Assembly (NCBI GenBank): GCA_000467715.1
Contig: AJFK01000050.1
Location: forward strand, 1-64,000
DNA from: Hysterium pulicare CBS 123377
Lineage: Eukaryota > Ascomycota > Dothideomycetes > Hysteriales > Hysteriaceae
DNA: 64,000 bases
Direction: 5' to 3'
The position numbers and the translations under genes are program-made. Below are positions 1 to 11,330 of the stretch, piece by piece (the first letter of the stretch is position 1; the number at the start of each line of letters is the position of its first letter). The notes under the pieces are model-generated. The model saw only the letters and a list, made by a program, of their open reading frames with translations, made no database searches and had not been told where the DNA came from.

Positions 1-1360
1 CTTTCTATTTATATTTAGCTTTTCTTTATAATTTTACTCTATTATTTAAAATATTAGCTATAACTTTTCTAAGCTTTTTATTAATTTAATACTAATCTAC
101 TATAGTTAAAATTAAGTTAAAAGAGTTACTAAATAAAAGTCTTTCTTTATTAGTAGCTTTTTTTAAAAGAAACTTATTTAAAATAACTTTTAGCTAGAAA
201 AGTAATAGCTTAGTTTATTTTTAACTTAATTATATATTCTTTTTAGTAAAAGCCTTTTTATAAACTACTTAAAATAGTTAGAAAAAGTTTTTTTTAGTAA
301 AATATAAGTAGTCTTTATATTTATACTAGAACTAATTAAGTTTCTAGCTATAGAATATTATAAGTAGCCTAAAGAAAGAAACGTTAAAAGGTTATAATCT
401 ATGCGTTAAATAAGGTAGATATACTATTAAAAGTATTTTATTTATATAGTAGAAGTTAATAAAATATATATTAATATACAAACTATAGCTATTAATAATA
501 AGTAGCTACTAATTTCTTTTTTAATATACTTTACTTTTTATTTCTTTTTAAAATATTATTATTAACTACTAATAACTTAGCTTATTATTTATTTAGCCTA
601 TTAGTAATAAAGTAAAAAAGTAGCTTTATTTATTAAAGTTATAATCTAATAGCTAGGTATTTTAAATATTACTAGAGATAGCTTAGTAGATAAGATTTAG
701 TAATAGTAAGGTTTTATTTACGTATATAGTAGCTAGTATAATAATCTACTCTTTATTTCTATTTTATACTATATTTTTTACTTTACTAGTATTAAAAGCT
801 TTTTTACTAAAGATTCTTTTTACTTTTTAAAGAAAACTAATTAAAAAGCTTTTTTTATCTATATTATAAATATTAAATAGCTAAATATTATACTTTTTTA
901 TTTTTCTACTAATTAGCTTAAAATATAAGCTATAATATAACGCTAAATTAGCCTTTTTATATACGTAATTAATTATAGTAAAATACCTAGATTTTAACTT
1001 TTTTTAGTAGATAGCTAGCTAGTAGTATACTTAGCTATATTTTAAAAGTTTTTCTATAATATTACTTACTATATTCTATACTATTTAATTTATAAAAGGT
1101 AGCCTATATTTAGTAAAGTTATTAATATATTTTATAAAAGCTATTAATTAAAAATTACTAAGTATATACTTATTATTATTAGTAATAGCTTTTAACTAAG
1201 TAATACTATAAAATTATTTAGAAAGCGTTAACTAGTTAACTTTATACTTTCTAGCTATTATAGTAATTTTTAGCTTAGCTTAAAGCTTTAAATTAGCTAT
1301 TATAGCTTTAATTTAGTTTATTTTTAATAAAGTTATTATATTTTAAAGGTTTTTAAATTT
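1..1360. repeat. RIP-degenerated AT-rich block
   Basis: The block is very AT-rich and has no credible coding frame. CpA and TpG are almost absent on both strands: reading through it I find only one ATG (about 401) and one CA (about 479), while CpG is still present (for example acgtt, tacgta, gcgtt). That pattern is what repeat-induced point mutation leaves, since it converts CpA to TpA, and it argues against simple CpG deamination. The block stops sharply near 1360, where ordinary base composition resumes. The ancestor was most likely a transposable element, but too little is left for me to name its class. Confidence 0.9.
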
Positions 1361-1378
1361 TACAATTTTAGTGGTAGT

Positions 1379-1411
1379 GAACCGTGCATTACCTGAAATC
1401 GTGCACGGTTC
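1379..1411. repeat. Perfect 10-bp inverted repeat at the RIP boundary
   Basis: GAACCGTGCA (1379-1388) and TGCACGGTTC (1402-1411) form exact inverted arms around a 13-bp loop, just outside the RIP block. The core CGTGCACGG or a close form recurs near 3081 and 4453. It could be the terminal structure of the element whose body was RIPped, or a separate short palindrome. Confidence 0.6.
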
Positions 1412-1822
1412 GGGTGACAGTTCTAATGCCTTTTCTCCCTCGACAACTTCACTGTCTAAAACCCGCCTCAAATGTGGATCAAAACACCAACTCTCCGGTA
1501 TATATTCCCGATTTCAATTACTTATATCTTCTCTTAATATTTCTATGCACGATTTTACTTATTTGTTTTTACGATTCTTGTGCTTCCCCTTTTCGTTCCT
1601 CTCTGTATTTCTGTCGTACTTCAAGCTAGTGGTAACAATGGCCACTTTACACGGGGAAGAAGTGGTGAAGTGGGCTACAATACTCTACATCACTGGAGGC
1701 ATTTTGAACCAGATCAAGTCGTTCGGTACTGGTTGCGCAGAACGTTTCATCAAATCCCTCTTCTCCATGCTTCATCTCCCTCTGCCCCGTCTGGACAATG
1801 AATACGGATACGACCAGATAAC
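1412..1822. other. Non-coding stretch
   Basis: Several short overlapping frames occur on both strands, but none shows a recognisable motif or codon signal. I see nothing supportable here apart from the 3' flank of the HET relic on the minus strand. Confidence 0.5.
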
Positions 1823-3052
1823 TCATCTCAGCATTACATCTATCAATACCAAGTCTTGAGTATCCAAAACAGATTTCTCTACTCGCCCTAAAGCCCTCCT
1901 TGTCACGCACCCATCCACCTCTCGCTCAATCCAGGGCACGTTGTAAAACCGATACTCATCATCCTGAACGGGTCCCTCGCTGAGATGCCACTCCTCAAGG
2001 TAATGACTCTCGTCCGAGTCATTTTGAGCGCTTCCTAGGCTGATGGCTACGAGCTCGCAGTTCATGCTTGAACCTTCCGGTGGCGGTTGCGCAGTCGACG
2101 GTTCATTGGGGCGGGGGACACTAGCCTAGCGGTCCTGAACGTCACGCATAGCCACACAGAGAACTTTGCGCATAGCGAGGCTGGGAACTACGCTGCCGAT
2201 TGAGAAAAAAGCGCGCCTGGAGCGAAGGCGTAGAAACGGGGACCAGGATGCATGACGTGGCCGCGTTGTGGTTGTATCTATGTCGTTGCTTTCTCCCGAC
2301 GCTATTGGCACAGGGTATTCAAACTTGTCACCCTTTGTAGAAGGACTGGTGTAGTACCAGCTGGGCGGGTTTCCGTCGTCGTGTCGACACCAACCCTGGG
2401 CCAAAGCAGCAGCAGGCACCTCGCTGGTTCCTGGTTTCGCGGCTTCCTCCCGCTAGATATGGTATCGATTCACGATTGGGCGCTGCTGTCGAGAAGACTT
2501 TGCGGCGGATTGACGAAGGCTCCAATGGTATCCATTCAATAAGTGGCATCGCCTTCAACGTGGATTCCTTATACCGACTACTATTGGGTAGTGATTCGAG
2601 ATAGTCGAGACCTGCTTCGAAGCTCAAAGGTTCCAGACTTCCGTAATCGGCATCTATACCATCGGCTGCCACTATAGTACAGTATGCATTAGCATAGATA
2701 GAGCCCATTTGACGGAGGACTTTGGTCTTGTTGGCGTAGTCGTCTTGTACAGTGCACAGCCAGTCGACCCAGAGATAGCGCCCGCTAACGATCTGGACTA
2801 AATGAATAGCATCCCGGATTGTTTCTGGGGTGTTCAGGTCCTTTGCATCCGCTGTGATTGCACCTGACTTGCCAAGACTTTCTACGTTGGATAGTCGAGT
2901 CTCGGCAGTATCGACAAGCTGGGCCCAGACATAGGAGAGCGCAAAGTAACGCTCGTCACCCGACCTTTCGACTAGGCAGCCCTCTGTTCTCCGTTGCATA
3001 TAGCTGTATGTAGCAGAATGAGGTGATTTTATCCATGATATATGTCTACGGG
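1823..3052 (-). pseudogene. Decayed HET-domain gene
   Basis: The first segment (2999 downward) carries HET hallmarks, YFALSYVWA and YLWVDWLCTVQDD followed by an IYANAYCTIVAADG-like block. HET proteins act in vegetative incompatibility and related cell-death responses. The frame breaks near 2420-2440, and the rest continues in another frame with FEYPVPIASGES and, after an in-frame TAG at 2126-2128, CELVAISLG and EYRFYNVPWIERE, which are typical HET C-terminal sequences. The usual block between the catalytic-like core and the linker seems deleted, and no clear N-terminal start remains upstream of 3052. At least one frameshift plus one stop make it a pseudogene. An intron could explain the TAG, but not the missing middle. 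Confidence 0.75.
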
Positions 3053-3293
3053 TCGGAGGCTTCTTTGGTTACTAAGCAAGCCGTGCACGGACGATCCGGG
3101 CTGTCCAGACACTTCCCCGCAAAATAAGTACGAGTCTACAATCAAAGGGTCGTCATGATGGCTGTAGACTTTCACGACAATTACAATAGATTCCTAATTC
3201 TCTATCATCCATTCTTACCGACATGGGGATCTAATCCAATTGACTCACATAGCAGTCAGAGATCCCGTCCAACTGTCTCTCAATCAAGACGAA

Positions 3294-4118
3294 ATGGAAG
3301 CTGTTGTGAAGACTACAAGCTTTCTCGACCTTCCTACAGAGATCCGACTTGCGATTCTGGAGTTCGTCTTTGATGAACCTACTTCCCAAGGCGATGGGTT
3401 TTCCAATCATGACCGTCTAGGAGGCATTTTGGTTGACGAAGACTACACTGCTGCCTCAAACCTATCCATCCTCCTTACCTGCCGGCAGTTCCACCACGAC
3501 TTCTCCTTCATCGCCTACTCTCATACTCCATTCCTCATTACCGACATCTACTCCTCCATACCCATGCGTCTAAAGGTACTGAACTCGACCCAAACTTCCG
3601 CCATCCGTTCCCTCTCTTTCGTTGTCGGAGCCAGACAGTTCCGGGACTTGGTGCATTGGTACTCGAGACCCTTCAATACTCCGGCATTGCGGCTCGACTC
3701 TCTCACGGTTATTCTACATCGCTCTGCACACTGGCACTATCCTTCGGACTTCACAACGGACATGGTTGCTTTACTACGGAGGCTTGAAGGGACACAGAAA
3801 CTGGTCTTCGTGCGCAATGGTGCCAATGTCAAGGGCTACTTCAAAACTTGGTATAACAGACTTATCGGGTTGATGCTCAAGGAAGACCATTATCAACGAT
3901 ATGATGTCCCCGGGGCGCCGAAACCGGAGAATGTTTGGTGGCACTGGAAATATGATGATTTGGCGCAGAGTTTCTGCTTGGATGCTATGCCGCCGAAACC
4001 CATAGTGGTTGAAGAGGAATATATGGAGGCAATGAAGCCGCTTGTTGATCAGCTAATGGTGAACATGGAGAACGAGGAAGAAGATCCGGATCCGAGATCT
4101 CGTAATGGATGGGCATGA
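3294..4118 (+). CDS. F-box-like hypothetical protein
   Basis: This is an intronless 274-aa frame. The ATG at 3294 was chosen because the longer frame upstream opens only with a TTG. Residues about 9-28 (FLDLPTEIRLAILEFVFDEP) match the start of the F-box-like fold common in fungal proteins of unknown function, and LLTCRQFHHDF follows at the usual distance. Such proteins may bind Skp1 as substrate adaptors, but many expanded fungal families are uncharacterised. The tail is acidic (NEEEDPD). No signal peptide or membrane segment is seen. It lies between two HET genes in a gene-poor accessory stretch. Confidence 0.7.
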   Translation: MEAVVKTTSFLDLPTEIRLAILEFVFDEPTSQGDGFSNHDRLGGILVDEDYTAASNLSILLTCRQFHHDFSFIAYSHTPFLITDIYSSIPMRLKVLNSTQTSAIRSLSFVVGARQFRDLVHWYSRPFNTPALRLDSLTVILHRSAHWHYPSDFTTDMVALLRRLEGTQKLVFVRNGANVKGYFKTWYNRLIGLMLKEDHYQRYDVPGAPKPENVWWHWKYDDLAQSFCLDAMPPKPIVVEEEYMEAMKPLVDQLMVNMENEEEDPDPRSRNGWA

Positions 4119-4970
4119 GCAAAACCTGATGGGTAAGGCGTTTTGCGGGACCTGATTAAAGGACTTTAAATTTGCTTGCTTGACCGGCTTGTCGCAGACA
4201 GATTTCATGATTCGACCTACGAGTTCATTCTGATATCTATACACTATAGTCAGAGCTAACGATAATGATATGAGTTTTTATATTAGTTACTCTCTATATG
4301 GGCTTAATGACGGCAACTGGCTTTAGAGACCTCTACCGAGCCCAATTAGCGTACGTAGACTCCTGGCACCAGAGCTGAAAAGGGTAGACAGAGCCCAGTA
4401 TCATATCTTCTGCAATACTTCATTAGAGCTCCGTTGGAAACTGCCATGACCCTCGTGCACGGCCCTGTTAAGAATCTACAAGCAACGTACCCCCGTTGAA
4501 TGAACATGCACTCTCGAGAACCTCCACAGCTCCACAATTCCACAGAATATCAAGATACACACTTACGACAGGAATGGAGGTTCTGTGAATTTCCCCTGTT
4601 CGACGCGATCCCTCTCATTCTATTCTCATTCGGCCGTGTGATACAGCGCGACAACTCGACGATGCTGTGACCTTCCTGCTTGTTTTATTGGAACTGGTTC
4701 ACGGAGCCTGGACCGTTGGTAGTGATGAATGATCTATTGACGGTCCATTGTCAACTTCAAGCAGTTGAATCAGTTGAAATCTCAGCCACACCGATCAGAG
4801 CTGCCTGGTAAATGGTGGTGGCTTAGCCGCCCGAGGTTGACCTCAAGCCCTCGTTTCGATACAACATCTCATCCCTCATGACCTCGTGCTGGAACGCTTC
4901 TTCTTCAATTCAAACACCTGCCCGCCATTGAAAGCTGGGACCGCCAGTACTTTCGTCCAATTTCTCATAA
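4119..4970. other. Intergenic stretch
   Basis: No frame here has a recognisable motif. A CGTGCACGG core near 4453 repeats the one seen at the RIP boundary. The right part is presumably the promoter of the downstream HET gene; no clear TATA element is visible. Confidence 0.5.
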
Positions 4971-7100
4971 ATGTCTCAAATTAAGAAACACAACTTACGA
5001 AAGCGCGTAAAGCGAGAACAGCCAGGAACCGGACAGAGGGCTGAGCAAGACTTAGAAGACTCGCCATGTTCAAATTGCAAGATCTTATGCACTCCAAGCA
5101 CTGAAGAATACGAAGCTCTACTTCTTCAATCGGGGTCTTTTTATCTGCTCTATGGGACGATTCAAAACATCCGGAAACGGAGAACATGCGCCTTTTGTAG
5201 CTTTCTAGCTGCGCACCTTGAAAGAGACGCCGTAGGAGGAACGTTTGACGCAACGACTCCAGACGCACATCACTCCTCGAAACCCGATGCGCCAACTGTG
5301 TGTATCAGACGCGACTCACGCCACGCTAGAATCTGTGTCTATTTGGAACCAACAATTTCTCGAGTTCCTCATGATCATCTTCATTTATACATCCTCAAAG
5401 AAGGTAGACCTGTTTTGGAAACAACATGGGCACCATTCCGCCAGACTCTCCGATTTGGTCATTTCACAGGCGATATGGTGGACTTCAAATTCGTCCGCCA
5501 CGCGATCGATCAGTGTCTTCAAAGCCATACGCATAAATTGGTCTCTGGTAGTAACTATTCTCTGCCATTACTACTCATAGATACAAAGACGCAAAGTTTG
5601 GTCGATGCAACCACTGATTGCACGTATGCCGCGTTGAGTTACGTTTGGGGAAGCGTTCAAATGTTCAATACTACTACCGAGAATCTGCCACGACTTCGAC
5701 GCCACGGCGCTCTTCTCAGTGAAAAGACAATCCCTCGGGTGGTTAAGGATGCTATAGCCGTCATCAACTCTACGGGATATCGATACCTTTGGGTAGATTC
5801 TATTTGCATCGTGCAAAATAGCAACGGCAAACAATTCTACATCGACCACATGAACATTGTTTACTCAAAGGCTTTGTTCACTATTGTAGCCGCGGGCGGT
5901 TTCAACGCTCAGGCACCCATACCGGGCGTAGGACCTGGAACACGACTATCTCCGTTCTTTTGCACCGAGAAGGGCATGCAGATTCAGGTGGCTGGGCTGA
6001 GTTCGGACGTTGCTCTTTCAAGGTCACATATCGAGACTCGTGGATGGGCCTTCCAGGAACGACTGTTATCACCTAGACTACTCGTGTTTACGGAAACCCA
6101 GGCGTTTTTCAGCTGTGACCAAATCACGTATCAAGAAATCCTGTACAATGGCTCTTTGGACTCAAAAATCTCGGAGACCACAGACTTCTTCCATGGTCAT
6201 GACAACCTCTGAGCAAGCATCAAAGACGGTGTACAGAAAGGTGTAAAAGATCATGTAGCCTTTCACCAGATATACCGTACCATCGTACTTCAATATACCC
6301 GACGACAACTTACGAGAGAGTACGACATTTTGAATGCTTTCACTGGTATTCAGAGCGAGTTGAGTGCCCGCACAGGCATCGAACTTTGCCACGCATTACC
6401 CTTGGATGGGTTCCTTGCCTCACTCTTATGGTTCTGTGAAGACCCAGCTCATCGACGCGAAGTAGACTCAAATATGACAACCACAAAATTTCCATCCTGG
6501 TCTTGGATCGGCTGGATTGGTGCAACTAGGTGGATATCTCCTTCCCAGTACAATCGTGCTTCTTTCGAAGTCTTTAGCGCCAATTGGAAGGTCGAAGATC
6601 GAATCGACATGTCCGCTATCTTGATCGGACAAGGACAGTCTTGGCAATATCTGGTCGGACCCGCTGGACGAGGCTTAGGCAAGTCTCTGAGCGTATTGAA
6701 CTTTGAGGCCGAGACTATGCGCATGGCATCATTCCAGTGCCACGCTTTTGGAACCAGGAGCTTAGATTCTCTCTGGACAATGCCAAAAGCCTCCTTTAGT
6801 ATGGAGAAGCAGCACCTTGAATATTATCACCTGTCGGGTTTCATTTTTGGCGCGGCTCAACAGACCCCAGAAGACCTTGCAGACCTGATGTTGATCGCGG
6901 TTTCTACGCTCAACCCCCTCAATCTGGCCATGCCACCCACGACCTTGAGCAAGAAACGGGATTGGCCTATCCAACCTGTAGTCAACTGCCTCGTTGTCAA
7001 GCCAGGATTTGCCTTTTGCGAAAGAGTCGCAGTCGCGCAGATTTTGGAAAATGACTGGTCCGGTGACCAAATCGAAAAAAAGAGGGTATTCTTGGGTTGA
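4971..7100 (+). pseudogene. HET-domain protein gene interrupted by a single in-frame TGA
   Basis: One reading frame runs from the ATG at 4971 to the TAG-type end at 7100 (709 codons) except for one TGA at 6210-6212. The first part carries a Cys-rich N-terminus (CSNCKILC, CAFCSFL) and the HET core with YAALSYVWG, YRYLWVDSICIVQ, KALFTIVAAGG and TRGWAFQERLLSPR. After the TGA the same frame continues with SWSWIGWIGATRW and ends in an ERVAVAQI-like block, as intact HET proteins do. The break is therefore recent: no frameshift is needed, and a single CGA to TGA change would explain it. Alternatives are stop-codon readthrough or a small intron; the only candidate (GT at 6196, AG at 6237, 42 nt) has a poor donor. 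Translation stopping at 6212 would give a 413-aa protein that keeps the HET domain. Confidence 0.8.
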
Positions 7101-8271
7101 CTGCGTTCTGGCGAGTTCCCACTTTCAAAACGTATTCACATTACCTTCACTAACACGGATACAGGACGAGATTACTCACTCCTCCCTGCGTGGATTAAAA
7201 GCAGGTTTCTCTAAGCGATGCGCATTGAAGGGCAAACTCTCAACTAGACGCCGAATATGATTCAAATCGCGGAAGAAGCGACCGTCGAGGAGAAGCAGGC
7301 GTGGAAGATATATACCTATATAAGCAGCATGAGGGGAAATGCATCTTTGAGGAGTTGGGTTATACGTTCCAATGCAACTTCTGCATCATCCGCTGCAGGG
7401 AATTGCTGCTCTTCCCAGGCCGCTGCTTCCTTCCAAGGTTGATGATATGATTCAAGCTCCCAGTATGATCGATATGCTGGATCATTCCTTTTGTGAATTA
7501 CGGCGGGCATAGGCAGTAGTGGTCTCTCCGTTTGGACCCACAATATACTGAAAAATGTCCGCAACCGGGTCGCCATGTCTGTCGCACTGAGTACGAGAGC
7601 GCTGGATCAGTTTCGGCATATTGACCTGACATATTTATGCGTCCGTCATTTGCATATCCGCCATACTGGAATGTTGCTTGAGGGAAGGTGGATTGCGCTT
7701 ATCGAAAGGTTGTGCTCGAGACGCTGGTTGTAGATTTGAGAAGGGTGGAGGCTGAGATGAAACGTGGAGCATCAAACTGTTGATGTCAAAGCACAAGGTT
7801 GAGTCACTGAGCGATGGTTGGATTACCAATCGAAGGCAGGTATCTCAAGCAAGAGGCTGCATCTGACCAGGCTGGGGCGTTGCGATGAGTCGATGGCCAA
7901 ATGGGCAGGCGCGCGTCGCGCTATCACATGATCGCGAGTACCAGCCAAATCTCTCATCCTTACTTGGCAAGAGCCATATTTGACGACCGAACTGAAATAA
8001 GCTCTCGCTAAAGAGGATGATGAGCTTGGGGTCGATTTTATCACTCCAACCCAAATTTCGACTATCTTTTATCAAGTAAAGATAGTTAGATCTCTTCTCT
8101 TCTTCAATATTATTTCCAACCTTCTTCCTTTGCCCAAACCCTGGCGAGCCCAGCTTTTATCGCTAAATCCAGGTTTCGTTTCGCCTGATGATAAACTAAA
8201 TCCGGTTATAGTCCAGACTTCCATCATCCAAATTGAACCACGCCCAACCTTCTGTCGAGGCTTTGGACGCC
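7101..8271. other. Intergenic stretch with a hairpin
   Basis: A minus-strand ATG frame of 86 codons (7316-7576) has plausible amino-acid composition but no recognised motif; it could be an orphan exon or chance. Near 8061-8086, ACTATCTTT and AAAGATAGT form a hairpin about 190 bp upstream of the next gene. Nothing else is supportable. Confidence 0.4.
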
Positions 8272-8708
8272 ATGTTGGTTAAAGCAAGTCCGTCATTGAT
8301 GGGTGTTCCCAATGACATTCAGCTCCTCATTATCGGTTATGTAAGTGTATCTTGCAAGTACTTCCCTTTTGTACTGTCATCAAGAGTTAAAGTACCTAGA
8401 TCCGAAGCCGCAAAACCCTCTCCAACCTCGCAGACTCCAGCCCACGTCTCCACCATCTTATCATGTCAATTCTCCACCGCGACCTTTTCCTCGGAGTAAT
8501 GGAGAATGTATTACATGCGTATTTTGAGGATGGCCATTCCATGGCTCGTCAGTTCGCGACCAGTCTAACTCTCAACATTATTTACCACGTTACTGACTTT
8601 GAGACGAAAGCGAGGGTCAACCAGAAGAGCAAATTGTTCTCGTTATTCCCAGAAGATCGACTTGTGAAGTCCGCGAGAGTAGATATTGCTGCCATGCTAC
8701 GGACTTGA
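8272..8708 (+). CDS. Small F-box-like hypothetical protein
   Basis: Two exons join in phase: 8272-8340 and 8400-8708, with a 59-bp intron that has a GTAAGT donor and a CCTAG acceptor. The product is 125 aa. Residues about 10-45 read as an F-box-like helix set: GVPNDIQLLIIGY at the end of exon 1 continues as IRSRKTLSNLADSSPRLHHL in exon 2, matching the LPxDIQLxIxxYL...L..LxxxSRxLHxL pattern of fungal F-box-like proteins. The splice restores this pattern, which is the main support for the model. The rest is unrecognised. The protein is short for the family and may be a truncated copy. Confidence 0.6.
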
Positions 8709-9741
8709 TTCCTAAATGGTTATACATAGGGGAAATGTGGCAGGGTTTCCTCACATATTGTTGGCTCAGTGGCTCTGAGTGGGAAAACTCATCATTAAGA
8801 ATGATGGAGAATGGATGAACATGGAATATGCGACTGAGTTCAAGGGAGTTTTCGAGGAAGATCCAGGCATTACTTTGCTTATGCATCCAACAACAGCCAG
8901 CTATACAATCGACGTTTGCGACATCCGCTGAGGACTAGATACGCCTTTATGATCACATTACCAAAGTCAAATGATGTACGCGGAGAGCGAGAAGAGTCAC
9001 CACGATATTTATGCGCAGCCGGAATGCGGCGAATCTATTACACCCGTTGTGTCTCCTCGCAGAAATGTGTCGTTGCCCGCTGTTCACTCGAAGAAGCAGG
9101 AGCGCCCTTGCGAAAGTGCACACCTGACACTCGAATTTCTGCCAGACCCCGCCACGCACAGCATGCACCCTACCATCATCTACTATCCTCATAGCCTCTA
9201 TGCATTCACATATGAATTATGGAGGATACGAATTTAGATCGTCTATTTCTTGCTGCGGACGCGGCGGAAAGTAATCGCGTACAGAGCACTCACTGACCTA
9301 CTGACATGGAACGTGTCTTCGCTCCAGTCCGACATCTCTTTCTTTGACATGCCTTGCTGACTAAAAGCTGAAAGGACGATGCACAATCCACTCTCGCAAA
9401 CCTGGCTTCCCAGCTCGAGACAGCCATCTCCAGCCAAACCCTCCTACAAACGTCCAATCGACAAAGCCACATTCAGTCATGACATGTGGATGGAATCTAG
9501 CTGATTTGACATCTTTTAATTATGGGTTTTGTATATATCTTAAGGACGCATCTGATAAGCATCGAAACAGAGGTGAAGCTGACCTTAATATATCAAGTGG
9601 CACTGGCCTTTACCGTATATGTTACAGAAAGTGGCACATGCAAGAACAGACACCACTATTTTTTCTCTCCAACTACTCTTACATAGCAATTCTATTTTCA
9701 CCAGTATCATTTTTCAATCCAACTATTCTTTTCGAGCAATC
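8709..9741. other. Intergenic stretch
   Basis: Short frames on both strands show no family motif and overlap each other without a consistent coding pattern. I see no RNA gene or repeat. The right end is the 3' flank of the carrier gene on the minus strand. Confidence 0.5.
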
Positions 9742-11330
9742 CTATTGCCCAATACCAGCTTCACTCGCTTTTAGACTACCAACAACGGCGAAACATATCA
9801 AAGGTGTTATCAAGTAGGAAATCTATGCTCATCAGCATCGGAGACCATCGATTTAGAGGCACACTTACCGTCAAAAACTTTGCAATTGCCATTTTCTCAA
9901 TCTCATCCGACCCATTCACATCAGCAAGCGCCACCAATATCATAGCGGGCGGTCCTGTCGGCATAAGCATCATGGCAAACCAAAGGACTGGATCAGCATC
10001 CAGCAGCTTGGTTTTCGTCGCCAGAGCCCAAATGAATGGAATGCTGATTCTATGAACTGTAAGCAGATGATATGAGAAGTGAAGAGATAGAATATGTACT
10101 CACAATGGCCAGAGGAAGAACCGTATAAACGTGATGAAACTCATACTTTTCCACGGCACCTTCCCGCTGTCCTCGCCCTTCTTCATCTTCCTCATACTCT
10201 GGCTAAGTTTCACACCAACAACAATTATCTGCAACGAGGCGAATAGATCTCCGATGTTCTTTACACTTGCCGTAAGCCATGCGTTGAAGTATCCACCTTT
10301 AAAACTTTCGTTAAAGAAAAGCCGGTGCAAGGCTGGCACGATCCCAATAATGGCACCAACGACAGCCCCGATCAACGGAGGATTAACGAATGCATAGAGG
10401 AATTCCAACGTCTCATGAGCCCATGGAGGAAGGCGTCCCCAGAGCGCTCGCGCGCGCTTAGAACCTGCGTGCTCGGCTTCATTTCCTTTTTGCACAACGG
10501 TTCTCGGGAGTAAAGATGTTTCTTCGTCTACAAAATCTTGCATAGCATCCCGGTGTGTCTGGTCCTCATCTCCGTCGTCCGATCGAGGCGGCGCATTCGC
10601 ATTTGTCCCCGGTACAGGCATTGGCGCATTCTCGACGTCCGTCTCGCGTTGCAAGATGGGGTAGCCATCTGAGCCAGGATGTTCCTGATCAGTCTGCACA
10701 TGTCCATCGTCCTTCTTATCCGGAGCATCTTCATCGTGTGGTTGTAGTAGGCGAGGGCCTAGTGCGAAGGTCAAGGAATTGCTGACCATGGAATTGACCA
10801 AGAAGTATGACTTTGCTCGGTCGATCGCCGCAGAGGAAGTGTCTCCATCCAAGATGATCGAGTTCAGTATACCGGTGGATTCGAGCGATTGGACGAGTAA
10901 GAGGGGTAGAGAGGTGGTGTTGTTGAATGCGAGGGCTGGTGTTACCCAGGTAGGGAGCTTGAATACGCGCGTTGCGAAGACGCCTAGGGCCATCGACAGG
11001 AGGTTGTATACAATAGCCCATACTGTTCTAATACGTCAGTCATCCAATCCCTTAATTTCTGGTCGAGCAATGGAAATAAAGAGGCGCTATACTTAGAACT
11101 GGAATGTATCGAGTGACGGTGTCCAAGTGCAGCTCAGATCCGACTTTGGTGATCAGCAGCGCCGGAAGGAACAGTTTCACGCATGTTCGCGATACTTCTT
11201 TCGCCGCATCCCCAGACAGCAGATTGAATTGTGCTGCCAAGACGCCGAAGAAGATCGTAAGAAGGACGGCGATAGATGCTTGTAGAGCACCCAAGAACGG
11301 CGTCACAATCTCAGACACGCTCATCCCCAT
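9742..11330 (-). CDS. Auxin efflux carrier (AEC) family membrane transporter
   Basis: The model has four exons: 11093-11330, 10104-11022, 9869-10049 and 9742-9822. Introns are 70, 54 and 46 bp, all GT-AG, and the joined frame gives 472 aa. The ATG at 11330 was chosen because a longer frame opens only with GTG. The N-terminal half holds membrane helices with PFLGALQASIAVLLTIFFGVLA, the conserved LFLPALLITKVGSEL and an AFNNTTSLPLLL block (Asn-rich, as in the family). A hydrophilic central loop of about 130 residues rich in Asp, Glu and Gln separates it from the C-terminal helices with FVNPPLIGAVVGAIIG, LMPTGPPAMILVAL and YLITPLICFAVVGSL. That bundle-loop-bundle layout is typical of fungal AEC proteins, which move organic anions across plasma or ER membranes. 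The substrate is unknown. Confidence 0.88.

Noticed and set aside
2126-2128. TAG at 2126 as a spliced-out intron in the HET gene
   Set aside because: No good donor and acceptor pair was found there, and the gene is also frameshifted and internally deleted, so decay is the simpler reading.
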